This document shows positions 24,301 through 35,168 of a stretch of 64,000 nucleotides of DNA, piece by piece. Every line of letters starts with the position of its first letter. Within the stretch, counting starts at the first letter, position 1. The stretch covers positions 1 to 64,000 of the forward strand of contig QXCR01000047.1 of NCBI GenBank assembly GCA_004380135.1. The letters are read 5' to 3'. The notes under the pieces are model-generated. The model was given only the letters and a program-made list of their open reading frames with translations, was not told where the DNA came from and did no database searches. The position numbers were made by a program, and so were the translations under genes. Source of the stretch: Stemphylium vesicarium (taxonomy: Eukaryota; Ascomycota; Dothideomycetes; Pleosporales; Pleosporaceae).

Positions 24301-24776
24301 TGCGTGTGTTGGCGCATTCTTATCAAGCGCATAGACACATACTATCTTGTCGTCTGCGCCCGAGGCCAGGTATTTGCCATTGGAGGAGAAGCGAACGGCG
24401 TGGATGGTGCCCGAATGATGGCTTACGGCGGCGAGCTGCTTCGGTTTCGTATACGTGGGGTCGTTTGAGTTTAAGATGGCCTCGGTAGACCATACGCGTA
24501 CGTAGCCGTCTGTGTGCTGCGTGTTAGCTGTGTTCTAGGAAAGCAGCGCATCGCGTGAGAGCGCCCAAGGGTGGGTGAACGAACCTCCGGCAGCGGTAGC
24601 CAGGCGCGATCCATCGGGCGAGACGTCGCAACTGTATACTTCGAAGTCCTTTTGTTCGCCTATGTTGAGAGCACGTGTCAGCAGGATGATTACAGTATTC
24701 CGAGAAGCACAAGAAGTGTATACGCGGAGGTGCACTAACCCGGATGTGTTAACCACTGTGGTTTAATGAGATGCAT
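21346..24776 (-). CDS. HIR1: HIR1/HIRA histone chaperone subunit
   Basis: Five exons (24776-24740, 24659-24585, 24509-24294, 24243-21520, 21452-21346) in phase give about 1052 residues. The N-terminal third is a WD40 propeller with repeated GH...D...W/SVG units. Around residues 475-492 sits the HIRA B motif (RVTVTKEGKKRIAP), which binds Asf1. From about 690 on is the Hira domain, with VTGNTNLFAAACEDGSVY and DCRGWWLMCITAVGMCYIWN. The C-terminus has an acidic Asp/Glu-rich stretch before KREELLKEAVLILGKHRD. The HIR complex deposits H3-H4 independently of replication and represses histone genes outside S phase. Exon 1 encodes only MHLIKPQWLTHPG. The start codon overlaps an inverted repeat described separately. 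Confidence 0.95.
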
Positions 24777-24825
24777 GGTCGCGTAAAGATCGCTAACAAC
24801 TATGGCATGCTATTACGCGACCATG
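24774..24825. repeat. 13-bp inverted repeat spanning the HIR1 start codon
   Basis: Arms CATGGTCGCGTAA (24774-24786) and TTACGCGACCATG (24813-24825) are perfect complements separated by 26 nt. The left arm contains the HIR1 ATG on the minus strand. Both arms contain ACGCGA, close to the ACGCGT core of the MBF cell-cycle box. Confidence 0.85.
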
Positions 24826-25508
24826 AAAGTGCAGAATTCGGGCAATGAGGACGTGATTGAGCGTGGGCAGCTGAAGCGCACGTTTTGGTGGACCGCGACA
24901 GTTGTCTGGCGTTGGCGACGCGAACTCGCAGTCGACGCTACTTGGCAGACGTTTGGGCAGGGGTTTAAGGTTTAGTTGCATGTGCCGATCTAAAAGTGGA
25001 TGTTAGACGAGCGGCCGGAAAGTTGGGGAACATGTGTCAAGGTAGGTTTTGAGCAGAGCATTCTGTATTTATGCTAATACTGTGTGTGGCCTTGGAATGA
25101 AGGTAATAGGACATCTGGTAGGCAGACGCTCCCGTGGTCCGCAAAGCTGATCTTTCCACTTCTCCATTGGCTCTCGTGCATTCTCACAACCATCTCCACA
25201 CTAGTGATATGCTGGCCGGACGCAGCCCCTTCCCGGGTCACCATGATCACCAAGGCGACTATCTGTCCTACTCTTCTGGTGGTTGTACCCCATACCGTCA
25301 CTTCGATTCCACCACCGTCAGACTTCGTTTGGCGGGACTTATGGGAAGTCCATAGTTCCCTTGTTCGCCAACACCAAAAGTGCTTCTCATAGCATTATCA
25401 TCAACGCCGTCCGAGAGCTGCAAGGCTGGTGTTCGCGTCTCATCATGGCCGCGGCGGGTGTAGAAGTTCGATGTATCCGTCAGCCCCTCATTTATCAGCA
25501 AATGTTGT
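24777..25508. other. HIR1 upstream region
   Basis: Both flanking genes read on the minus strand, so this holds the HIR1 promoter and the WBP4-like gene's 3' end. The inverted repeat at its left end is the only notable structure. No gene is seen. Confidence 0.5.
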
Positions 25509-26390
25509 TCATTTCGCCTTCTTCCTCTTCTTGAAGACCACTGCCGGTGCAGCCGGGGCATCTTCCTCCTTTTTAACCGCTACTTCAGCAGCCTTAGCCT
25601 CAGCCTCTTCCGCCGTAGGTATGTCCTGCAGTGTCTTCGCTTCGGCATCTTCCGCCTCGGCTTTCACACCATCGTCTCGCTCCTCCTTCACCTCAGGCTG
25701 CGCCTCTGCCGATGGCTTCTTCTTTCCGAACAAGCTCTCGATATCGTCGTCGTCGCCGCCCTTGCTGCCTGGAAAGCTCTTATATGTGTTTCCCCAGCCC
25801 TTCTTCTTTGTTATCAGCTCTCCTGCAGCTTCCCGCTCCTCCTCTTCCTCGTCGAGTGGCCTCTTTCGTACACCCTTGTTTAAAGCCGTCACCTTGAACT
25901 CGCCATCACCGTTGACCTCTCCGACCACTTCCTCAGATACTGTCTTCCATTCTCCCGCTATGGCCAAGTCGCCCCGAGCGGACGCAGGTAGGGCAACACC
26001 CATGGCTGCTAATTCTTCCCATTGCCGCTTTCTGTCGTCTACTGTCGCCTTCTTCTCAGGCTTTTTTTCGTAAGTGGGCTTGCCGCCTACGCCGGTCGCG
26101 ACTGACGGACCCGAAGACGAAGGCACGAGGCCGTTTAAACGAGCGACCTCGGCTTGCGCGCGCGCTTGGTTTCGCTTCTCATTTTCCTGCTCGCGATGCA
26201 ATCCTTTAAGACTGCGCTGGATGTTGCCTTGGTGGCGGCCCGTCGCTTCGTGTTGCGCGCGCTCGAACTTGGTGTCTTTTACATACGTGGAGCAGAACTT
26301 GCACCAGTATTTTGGCTGAAATAGAGTTAGCTGACTATGCGCGTCGTGTTCCTTGGTTTCACTTACTGTTGACTTCCAGTACTCGGCCAT
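25509..26390 (-). CDS. WBP4-like U1-type zinc-finger protein (splicing)
   Basis: Exon 1 (26390-26367) encodes MAEYWKST and exon 2 (26315-25509) the rest, about 276 residues. The start MAEYWKS followed by PKYWCKFC matches the WBP4/FBP21 family opening. A matrin/U1-C-type finger uses Cys13, Cys16, His30 and His36. A charged helix (GLHREQENEKRNQARAQAEV) follows, then Lys/Glu/Ala-rich low complexity and a basic C-terminal KKRKKAK. Family members associate with the spliceosome; WW domains of the animal protein are not seen here. The 51-bp intron has no stop and keeps frame, so an unspliced reading adds 17 residues between the start and the finger. A start 24 codons further upstream is open but lacks family support. 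Confidence 0.85.
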   Translation of the reverse strand: MAEYWKSTVSETKEHDAHSQLTLFQPKYWCKFCSTYVKDTKFERAQHEATGRHQGNIQRSLKGLHREQENEKRNQARAQAEVARLNGLVPSSSGPSVATGVGGKPTYEKKPEKKATVDDRKRQWEELAAMGVALPASARGDLAIAGEWKTVSEEVVGEVNGDGEFKVTALNKGVRKRPLDEEEEEREAAGELITKKKGWGNTYKSFPGSKGGDDDDIESLFGKKKPSAEAQPEVKEERDDGVKAEAEDAEAKTLQDIPTAEEAEAKAAEVAVKKEEDAPAAPAVVFKKRKKAK

Positions 26391-26899
26391 GGTAAAGTTG
26401 AGGGTGGAGAATTCACCCTCATCAGAAAGCTGCCGAAGCTGGGTACCAAGCGCACGGTTCACGCTCGGGGGTCCGCAACACTGGGGTACCTAGGCAAGAG
26501 CCCGCATTATTCGCAACCACGACCACGACTTCTCAACACCCTTTGCGTTTCTTCTTACGCTTAGCTCTACATGTTTCCATCTCATATCATCTCAACGCTG
26601 ATTTCATCTGCATTAACCAAAGCTTGATCTCCTACACCTACATAACGACGTCGTCGCTACCAAAGATTGCATGTCTGGACTGGGCAGCCAACAAGCGTCA
26701 TGTCTTGCCGAAAGTCCCGATTAGTAGGAATAAAAGCAAGCTCTGCATGCCATGGTGCCTACTCTACGAGTCCTCGGGCGCCAGCGTCTGCCTGGCCGGA
26801 CTAGACAACGCCTTAGCCATGTCCGCGTGAACACGCGGTTCCAAATCGGCCTCATGTCTTTGCCTACCAGAACTTGCTCTGCGACGTCTCATCGTCGTT
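26391..26899. promoter_or_regulatory. divergent promoter region, WBP4-like / NACHT gene
   Basis: About 510 bp between opposite start codons. I recognise no specific factor site. The nearby open frame at 26543-26830 has no family resemblance. Confidence 0.45.
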
Positions 26900-29456
26900 A
26901 TGGAGCCCCTGACTGATATCTCTCTTGCTTCAGCTATCCTTCAGGCTATTCAATTTTCTTCAAAATTATTGCGTGGCGTCAAGGATAAACAGCACTACAC
27001 CGGTCGGGCCGCCGTTGGAGAGACTGCACTGCTCGAGGTGGCGAGAAGTAATCTGGATGACCTGTCGCGGCAATCTCAAGAGTGTCGGCACATATCCTAT
27101 ACACGACAAGATGCTTCGGGCCAGAAATCTCCCGATGCGCAGCTCATCGCACTTGCAAAGGACAGTGAGCTAGTGGGAAAGACCATCCACGCAATGCTGC
27201 ATCAGATACAGCAAGACAAAGACGGTGATGGAGAAGAAGATGTACTCATTCAGGGATTGCACAAAGCTTATGGACAAAAAGCCAATTCAGCCCTCACAGC
27301 AAGGATCAATTCAATACAAGAACAAGTTAATATTGTCTTGATGGTCTCACTCTGGTGAGTCTCGCACGGCATAGATGATGCATACGCTGATTTACAGCAG
27401 CCAGCACATAAAACAGCGTCGGATAAAGTCGCCGGACCACATACATCAGTTGCGAGATGGACCCTCTCGGTCCAAAACGCGTCTACTAGCCACCCTCCAA
27501 CATCACGACTGGACGCCTGCAAAGAAACCTGATCTCTTGGCCTTCTCCAATGCGCTGGCTTCCGTAGTCAGTCAAGATGTGGAAGCCCGATTTTGCAGCT
27601 TAATCTTGGCGCGCTTGTATTCTACCGAACTACCTGATCGTTATAGGTCGATTCCAGACGCCGAGCCAGGTACATATAACTGGATATTTGACGATAATCC
27701 GACCGAGTGGGATTCATATTCTCAATGGCTTTCTGCTACAGATAACAACAATTTATACTGGGTCTCGGGTAAGCCAGGGTCGGGGAAGAGTACATTGTTG
27801 AAGCACATCTTCAGCCACAGCAAAACCACCGCCCATTTGCAGACCTGGTCGGCCGAAAAGGCGCTTGTGAAGGCCGGGTTTTTTTTCTGGAACTCCGGGC
27901 ATGGCGTCCAAACGCAAATCGGGCTCCTTCAAACTCTGCTCTACTCCGTACTCCGCAACCACAAAAAGGTATTGATGCAACTTTTCGAGCACCGCTGGCA
28001 AAAGTTTTCTGTCCTAGGTGGAGGTCTTCATGCTTTCACCTGGCTGGAGCTGCGGCGAGCCTTCACCACAATGATTTCTGCGTCTCCCACTTCGAGAGCC
28101 TTTTTCTTCATGATCGATACCCTAGATGGCTTTGATGGTGATCGAAAAGAGCTGATTTGGTTCATCTTGGAGATCATCCGGCATCCGCATGTCAAAGTCT
28201 GCGTGGCTAGTCGGCCATGGCCAGAATTCACCCGGGCATTTGAAGGCAGGCCTCGTCTACATCTTGATCGCCTTAATCAAAGAGATATCTACAAGTACGT
28301 CGCGGCTTCATTAGCTAACAACGAGCAATGTGCTAGGCTTAGCATGCGTGAGCCCAAGCGAGCAGCTGGTTTGATCCAAGGTATCACGAAAAAAGCAGCC
28401 GGCGTTTTTCTTTGGGCATACATCGTGGTGCAGTCTCTACTTGACGGACTGTTGTATAAGGACCACATAAGCCACATCATCGCCCGGTTGGCGAAACATC
28501 CACCCGGTCTGACGCGTCTTTTCACCAAGCTTCTTGGTGATATGGATGAAGAATGCGCGTCGCATGTGTCTCAACTCTTTCGTTTGGTCATGACAAGAAG
28601 GCGCCCACGTCTCCTCGAACTCTGGTTTGCAGACAGCGAAAACGATGACCCTGTGTTACGAAACGAGGCTCGCTTCATCTCAAAGGAAGACACTTCAGAA
28701 CGCCTGGCTTTAATGAACAGTCGCCTCGTCAACCGTTGCAAAGGGTTCCTAGAGGTAGAAGGCTGGCGAAGAGATCCAAGCGCTGCGATAACAGAAGGTC
28801 GGCTTGTGAATACCCCTCGGCTTTGCGAATACTAACGAGTTGCAGCATACCACGTAGACTGGGCCCATCGTATCGCAAAGGACTTTCTCCGAAGCAAGAA
28901 AATATGGAATGATGTCCTTGACAACACCGCTTACGAAGCTTTCGATTCAGAATGGCATTGGGCCAATGGCCAGTTGGGTGTCTTCAAGGCAGTCGCAGGA
29001 GATCCGTCTACCAAACTCTCACACTTCACATCCTGCGTCGAATACGCGCTTCGACTAGAATACCGACTCAAGGTATGCCCTGTAAAGTTTCTAGACGAGG
29101 TCGGACGTACCGCAGCTATACACCCAGTGTACGAAGAGGTCCTTCCACGGGAGCTCAGAGGCACCATCTGCAGCTTTCTCGAGTTCGCCGTGTTGTTCAA
29201 TCTTGCAAGCTACGTTCAAGCTAAAGGTACCACGATACCAAAGAGCGAACTACTCCACGCAGCTCGTTTTCAGGGCTGGCTCGATGCAAAGCAGTGGGAA
29301 GAGTTTGCCCGACACATGGAGTTTCCAGGCGGCAATACCAATTTCGAAACAGGTCGGAAGGAGCTGGATGATGCGCTGGATATTTTGCTTGGATCAGGGC
29401 GGACCAAGTCAAGGTGGCAACGCGCCAAGAGGAGATTATCGGGACAGAGCTCCTAG
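26900..29456 (+). CDS. NLR-like NACHT protein with HeLo-like N-terminus
   Basis: Three exons, 26900-27354, 27398-28797 and 28846-29456, give about 821 residues. The opening ISLASAILQAIQFSSKLLRGVKD resembles the fungal STAND N-terminal (HeLo-like) domain, a helical module linked to membrane-directed cell death. A NACHT NTPase follows: EPGTYNWIF lead-in, Walker A GKPGSGKST at 276-284, Walker B region FFFMIDTLDGFDGD near 387-400, and sensor VCVASRPWPEF. After it comes the winged-helix-like part with GVFLWAYIVVQSLLDGL, LNSRC-type segment MNSRLVNRCKGFLEV and YHVDWAHRIAKDFL. The protein ends at a Gly/Arg/Ser tail with no ankyrin, WD40 or TPR repeats, the usual ligand-sensing part. The common LDE at Walker B is LDG here. 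A role in non-self recognition is family-based inference. Confidence 0.88.
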
Positions 29457-30093
29457 TTGTTATGACCCACGATATTCACGACGAATAAACCCTTACCCCA
29501 GCTTTCCCCACCCCAAGTGTTCTATAGAGTAGTAGTGTGGTCACGGAAAGCTGGGAGCCGTGTACGAGAGCGTCCATGTCGATGAGGAAAAAAAAAACGA
29601 GGGCGTTGCAACCGCAAAAAACATACAACAGCGGGGATTCGCTAGTGGTCACCCACCTAACTACTAATCCGCCGGTACACTGCTTATATATGGCTGAGCG
29701 GACGGGAAGCCTAGTTCTCAGTGTCCTATGGTCGTATGTGGAAGAAACTCTGAGTAAGACGTACATATTCGGATGTATGGCGGTACGAGGTGTTCGAAAT
29801 AAGATCGCAGGTGGAAGGGGGTCTAGAACTTGCTGCACACTTGAGGAGGAGTGCTAACAGAGAGCCCCACGGAGCGCAACCAATGCGAGACGAAGTGTGA
29901 AAAAAGTACGCCGTTGAACTCGCCCGTTGTCAAAGGCATTTCATCCATGACTGACGATACGCACAATCACGGCGACCGATTTCCATGCACCATAACAGGA
30001 GAAGCGAGAAACTCTATTATACAAATTACAAAACTAGCTATATGCGGGTATCATGAAATCTAAACAGTCATCGCTCTCATCTAAAACACACAC

Positions 30094-30139
<46 letters not shown>

Positions 30140-30158
30140 TCTCCATCATGGACGCACC
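29457..30158. other. convergent intergenic region with CT microsatellite
   Basis: Lies between the 3' ends of the NACHT gene (plus) and the second DHA1 transporter (minus). It contains a long pure CT run listed separately. No gene is seen. Confidence 0.5.
30099..30137. repeat. (CT)n microsatellite, about 19 units
   Basis: An almost pure dinucleotide tract beginning in ACTCTCTC and ending in CTCTCCTTC, a few tens of bases beyond the stop codon of the minus-strand transporter. It probably lies in that gene's 3' untranslated region or terminator zone. Tracts of this length usually vary between strains. Confidence 0.9.
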
Positions 30159-32089
30159 TCACACCTTGACAGGATACTTCTCGCGAATCACCTTGCCATA
30201 GCGAAACAGCAGGGCCGGCACGGGGATAAATGCGACAGCTAAGAAGCCCAACAAGCTATTTCCCCAGCCCAGACCGAGACTATCGTACATGGTCGGGCCA
30301 GCAAGCGGGAGCAAAGCGCCAAACAGACAGCGGAGCGCCGTCATGCCAGCGATGGCGGACGCAGCGAATTGCGGGAAGCAATCAATCATGTATGTTTGCA
30401 GGGGGGCGAAGATGCCCATGAGGCCGAAGCCAAAGGGGACGAGAGAGATGATGGGGACGATCCAGTGGACGTGATTTTCAGCTGTCCAGCCGTACCTGCG
30501 GGGGTGATGATGATTAGCACATACTTTTTCATGTAATGGAGAGTGTAAGGAGGAGGGCTTACCAGAACAGCGAGACAGGGATCAAAGTGCCGAAGAAAAC
30601 ACAAAGCGGCAACCGCATCTCCGGTTCGTAAACGCCCTTGTTCTTCTTGGCCAGCCGGATGATGGTCGCGTCGCTCGTCTTGGCAACGAAGCCTATGCCG
30701 ATGAAGTTCCCGACGCCGATGCCGAGGTAGGCGAGGCCTGTTGTTTCGGGGGAGAAGCCGTAGGTCTGGATGAAGACGGGGGTGATTGTGGTGAAGAGGA
30801 GAAAGAGCAGGCCAAAGAGGAAAGACATGTACAGGGAGCAGAGTAGCACGATGGGGGACCTGGCGAGCATCTTGAGTGGGCGGGTGATGCCGTTGCGGAG
30901 CACGGTCGCGGGGCTCATGGCCGCTGCGTCCTTTTCGTACGTCATGATGTTCTGGAGTTCAGGGCGGTTGAGCTCGGCGCGGAGACGGAGCGTCTTGCGC
31001 TTGAGGAGAACGGGGTGGTAGGTTTCGCGGTTGAAGACGAAGAGGCCGCCGGTTAAGAGACAGCCGACGATGAGTACAACCCACATGTCCCAGCGCCAGC
31101 CTGCTCGCTGTGCGATGAAGCCGCCGCAGATGGGACCCAGAATGGGCCCGAACAGAATGCCCATGGAGTATATGGCAACAGCTTTGCCGCGCTGCGCGGG
31201 CAAAAACATGTCGGCGATGACACCGGTGCCGATTGTGAGACACGCACTGCCGCCCACGCCAGCGAGAAAGCGCATGCCGATGAGGCCGCCCAGATTGGGC
31301 GCTAGGGCGCATCCAAGGGAGAAGGCGCAGAAGAAGAGGTTCGAGCAGTTTAACACCCAGTAGCGGCCGTAGATCTCAGACAGCGGGCTGAGAAACAGTG
31401 GTCCAAATGCGAAACCCAGGATATACACACTGACGGCGAAAGAGCCAAGGAGCTGTGATGTGTTCCCGAAATCGGCGTTGACGAATGGTATGCCCGGTGC
31501 GAAGATGGACGATGCAAGTGGACTGACGAACGTGATGGCTGCCACCAAGCCCAGCAGGGTGATCTTTCTCTTCGTAGGGAAGTTTCGTGGATTCGCGGGA
31601 TCATCTTGCGAATCCCAGCCTACGAGGTTGTTGTCGAGGTCGGAGAGCGGGTACTTTTCTGGTGCGAGTTGGTCTTTCTTCGTGCTCTTTCTTGAGAGGT
31701 GCTTTTCGAGGTCGGCACCAATATCATTATCGGTTTGCTGCGGTTGCTGTATAATGGGTCAATTTTGTGTTACAGTGTTTTCGGGACATCGCGATCAGAT
31801 TGGTAGTCGCGTCTTCGCGTCAATTAGGCTGAATGCTTTTCCGTGCTGCAATATGCGCGGAGGAATTGCACACTGACGTAAAGGCGTCGAGAAATGCGTC
31901 ATGAGCGCGAAGAAATTCTCTCTTCGAAAAATTCGTGGATATTTCTGTGTAGGAGTAGACTTTGCTTACCTTTTCTTCAATTACATCTCCCTCCTCATTT
32001 GGCCTTGCTTCACCCTTTTCCAAATCCTGTACGTGCGTGTCCGAACTACTCCTCGAATGCTGACGATACGGTCCCGTAGACAAAGCCAT
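30159..32089 (-). CDS. MFS transporter, DHA1 type (second copy)
   Basis: Exons 32089-31970, 31746-30563 and 30495-30159 join in phase to about 546 residues. Residues 1-90 are hydrophilic, ending in VGWDSQDDPANPRNFPTKRK, the usual lead-in. Twelve spans follow. Motif A reads PLSEIYGRYWV, the antiporter motif C region is GILFGPILGPICGGFIA, and the central loop begins at RETYHPVLLKRKTLRLR. The last exon encodes the final two spans and a basic tail. Intron 1 is 223 bp, long here, so an unseen small exon cannot be excluded. The layout resembles the transporter at 16.8 kb, but the two are not close copies. Substrate unknown; plasma-membrane efflux is the family role. Confidence 0.9.
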
Positions 32090-33839
32090 CTCGAACGCTA
32101 TCTGTAGCACAGGCTACAACTTTCAGTATCCCGTCCTTGAAAAAAAACGTCTTTCGATAATCGTGTTTCCCACTGGTGGCGTTGTGGCGTGATTGACCTT
32201 TGCGTATTTGCAGTGCCTTTTGCAAGTCGTGTCGCAGATAATCGCAGGTGTTAGTAGTGTGATGAGTGCCAGAAAGCACAAATCCAGGATCCCAGCAACA
32301 TTATAAAGAAAGCCCCCCAGGCAACAATGACTCTTGAAATGAGCCCCCATCGGGCGCCCGCACGCGCGAATAGAGCATCTGGCCCACTATCTCCGAGGTC
32401 CAGGTGGGTAACTAGGCCAGGGTCGGATGTAATAGTCGGTGGGGACGGCGTTAACGAAAGAGCGAGCGAGCGAGGGGACCATGCGGGGAAATGAACAGCG
32501 AGTTGGCTTCATTGCGCATGAGTCCCCCGCCCACTATTGTCAGAAAAAAACATTACGTCGAAAATCCTTCGCAACGTGCTTCTTTGTAAGCTGACCGGTG
32601 TTTGTGAAATCCGGTGGATTCGCGCTCATGGTTCCAGTGTAAGACTGCGGTATCTCGGTTTCTCGCTGATGCGATAATTCGGTTTTCCAGGGGCGGGCAG
32701 GGAACGAGAATGTACAGAATGTACCCCTGCCAGCCCTGTGTACGAGAATGCTTGTGTTATGCGGAGCCTGTCGCACATCCTCCTGAAGGAAAAATCCGGT
32801 CAAGTGGGACGCTTCAATCTCTTTCGCGTCGGCGTTGAGACGTAAACACCGACCGTGTCTTTTCACTTGACGCAGTGGCCGTTCGACACGCTGGTTGCGG
32901 AGGATGTACGATCCCGTATTGCCCTGTATCCTTCTCTTGTGATGGTTGTTTGGCGGAAACTACGCCGTCGCTGCTGCGACGCATGTCGAGATGGAAAGAA
33001 AGAAAGATAACTCAAGAGAACTTATATGCGCCACGGAGAACTTACACCAATACATCGTCGTTTCCAGTTATGCCGCTTGGCAGGTTGCCTATGCATATCA
33101 AGCACTGCCCGCGCGTCGCTCTACTCTCAGACACCCATCCATGCGCATCGATCATCGTCTTCTGTAGAATACCGCGTATCTTCACAAACAAAGAGCGAGT
33201 GATAGCGTGTAGCAACGGCGCGTCGTTGTATTTAAGTTATCTCGGAACGGTGTTACTGCGGTGGTCTCTGTGTCGCCGCTGCTTAATTGCGGATGATTTC
33301 AGGTTGCAGTCTAGGATAACGCTGACAGCGGAGACCTTCGACACGACGACGATTGGCCAGTAAATGATTTAACTTTGGACATCAGTTTTGCAAACGTCGA
33401 CATGATGGATTGAGGTTGGAGACTGAGAGATGGCAGCTGCGATAGTGTATATACTCTCTCCGGACGTGAAACCGGCTCTCCTCCCGGCAAAGCAATTGAC
33501 GCGCTCGCACGACACTATTCGAAAATGGACTCTGCACAGACCAAGCGATGGTTGTAAAGAGCATGTACAATAATAAATGCTGATTGGACTTTTGTTACAT
33601 ATCGATCGTGAAACCCTGACCCTAGCCCTTCCTTTAGCCATCCGTAAGCACACTTGATGTCGAGTGCGACATGGAAAACAGCGCGTAGTGAAGCAGAACT
33701 CCGAGGAGCTGAAAAGCAGAGGAGACCACCAGCACCAAAACAAGAAACATATACCTGCCCACTTTCCTGCTCATATCCCATTTTTTTCCAATCCTATAAA
33801 ACGCCAGAGCGTTCTTATTCGATCCCTTACATTTGCTGA
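32090..33839. other. intergenic, 1.75 kb, no gene seen
   Basis: Upstream of the second transporter and downstream of the bHLH gene. Short open frames on both strands resemble nothing known. A GAGC/GCGA-rich patch lies near 32459-32475. Confidence 0.45.
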
Positions 33840-35168
33840 CTATCCGCTAAGAAGATCCTTCACGCTCATCCCCCTTGCACCACTCCAGCTTCGACGATCT
33901 GTATTCAACATCATCAAAGCCTCCGTGGCTTCTTGATCCTCACGATCTGCTTGCGGTTTGAGCGCTGGCGACGTGAGTGAGAAGTGGGCAGCTCCATGTG
34001 ATGAGCCTGGGGCAGCCACAGGCCCTGTGCTAGCAGGGCCGTTGTGGAATGGGTTGCTAAAGTGAGTCGCAGACGGTGTGTGAGCGCTGAAAGCAGGCGA
34101 AGGGTGGATGGATGGTGAAGTTACTGTGGAGCGAGTTGACGATGGGGCGAGCGAGTAATGGTGTGGGTCGGACGGGCGCAACGCGGGGGAGGGGTTCGCC
34201 GAGTACTGGCCGTTGTGATCGTGGGGCATGATCGCTGGGGATGTGGTGGTGGAGTGGGTATACACGCTTCTATCCGAAGGGTACATGGCAGGAGACGCGT
34301 TTGCGAATGAGTATCTCGTCTTGGGAGGGGGCTGTTCCACGTAGGTTGGTGATACGGCATCTTCCATTTCTTCATCTTGCTCTTCGTCTTCTTCATCGTC
34401 GTCGCGCATACGTCTAGTTGGCGGTGGAGGAAGCTCGGATGCAGCGGATGCTGGCGAGTCGCGCCGTGAGTTCGCGGTCTTGAGGTCGGAGACGCATTGT
34501 TCTAGATAGCGCATATATTCGATTGATGCCTCGATGGTGTTAGCACAGTAGCAAACGGATATGACGGTGAGCATATATACCTGCAAAATGGCGAGCTTGT
34601 GCATCTCTTGCCCTCTGCAAGCCGGAATCATGTCTTTCAAGACACCAAACTCCTCATTCATCTTCGATCTCCTCCTTCGCTCAATCAAGCTGTGTGCAGT
34701 CTTGCGCGCGATCTTGCGTCCTGCAGCAGTGTTGTTACCCGCCTGCTTTCTCTTGGTGCCATTGGTGGCAGCAGTGGTAGCCTTCGCATTCTGTGTTTGG
34801 GATTCAGTCTTGGATGGCTCTTGGGTATCTTTGGGCTTCATCTGGATAATCTTCCGCGATCGAGTAGGTGGAGGAGGGAGAGAGTAATCATCCTTGGTAA
34901 TAACGCTCTGTTGAGCTGTGGTACTAGAGCGCTTGCGCGCATGACTAGACTTGGATGTCGCGACCGGGGATGATGGAGACGGCGGCCTATACGAGGAGTC
35001 TGAGGCAGTTTCTGAAGGGCCTGAGGAGCTGGCTATGCTTCCTCTGCCCCCCAGGGCTGCAGGTGGTAGGTTGAAGCTGGTCTCCAATTGAGGGGCATTG
35101 GCGCCGTTCTTGCCAGTAATGTCCGTCGATGGCTGTGGAGTCGGAGGGAGATTGGTGCGAGCCATCAT
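33840..35168 (-). CDS. basic helix-loop-helix transcription factor
   Basis: Exon 1 (35168-34581, 196 codons) and exon 2 (34529-33840) give about 425 residues. The N-terminal 150 residues are Ser/Pro/Thr-rich with a basic patch (KRKQ...RKIARK). The basic region and helix 1 (residues ~151-181) read RKTAHSLIERRRRSKMNEEF, with the E-box-binding His/Glu/Arg pattern. Helix 2 completes across the intron as KLAILQ then ASIEYMRYLEQCVSDLK. The C-terminal half is acidic (DDDEEDEEQDEEMED), then a Pro/Ser/His-rich low-complexity tail. It should bind CANNTG sites in the nucleus as a dimer; the target pathway is unknown. The intron is exactly 51 bp, lacks stops and stays in frame. Retention would insert 17 residues into the loop/helix-2 junction and probably break dimerisation. 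Confidence 0.9.
   Translation of the reverse strand: MMARTNLPPTPQPSTDITGKNGANAPQLETSFNLPPAALGGRGSIASSSGPSETASDSSYRPPSPSSPVATSKSSHARKRSSTTAQQSVITKDDYSLPPPPTRSRKIIQMKPKDTQEPSKTESQTQNAKATTAATNGTKRKQAGNNTAAGRKIARKTAHSLIERRRRSKMNEEFGVLKDMIPACRGQEMHKLAILQVYMLTVISVCYCANTIEASIEYMRYLEQCVSDLKTANSRRDSPASAASELPPPPTRRMRDDDEEDEEQDEEMEDAVSPTYVEQPPPKTRYSFANASPAMYPSDRSVYTHSTTTSPAIMPHDHNGQYSANPSPALRPSDPHHYSLAPSSTRSTVTSPSIHPSPAFSAHTPSATHFSNPFHNGPASTGPVAAPGSSHGAAHFSLTSPALKPQADREDQEATEALMMLNTDRRSWSGARGMSVKDLLSG

Noticed and set aside
26391..26462. Upstream in-frame start for the WBP4-like protein
   Set aside because: The family opens at MAEYWKS; the 24 upstream codons show no resemblance and would place the start in the divergent promoter region.
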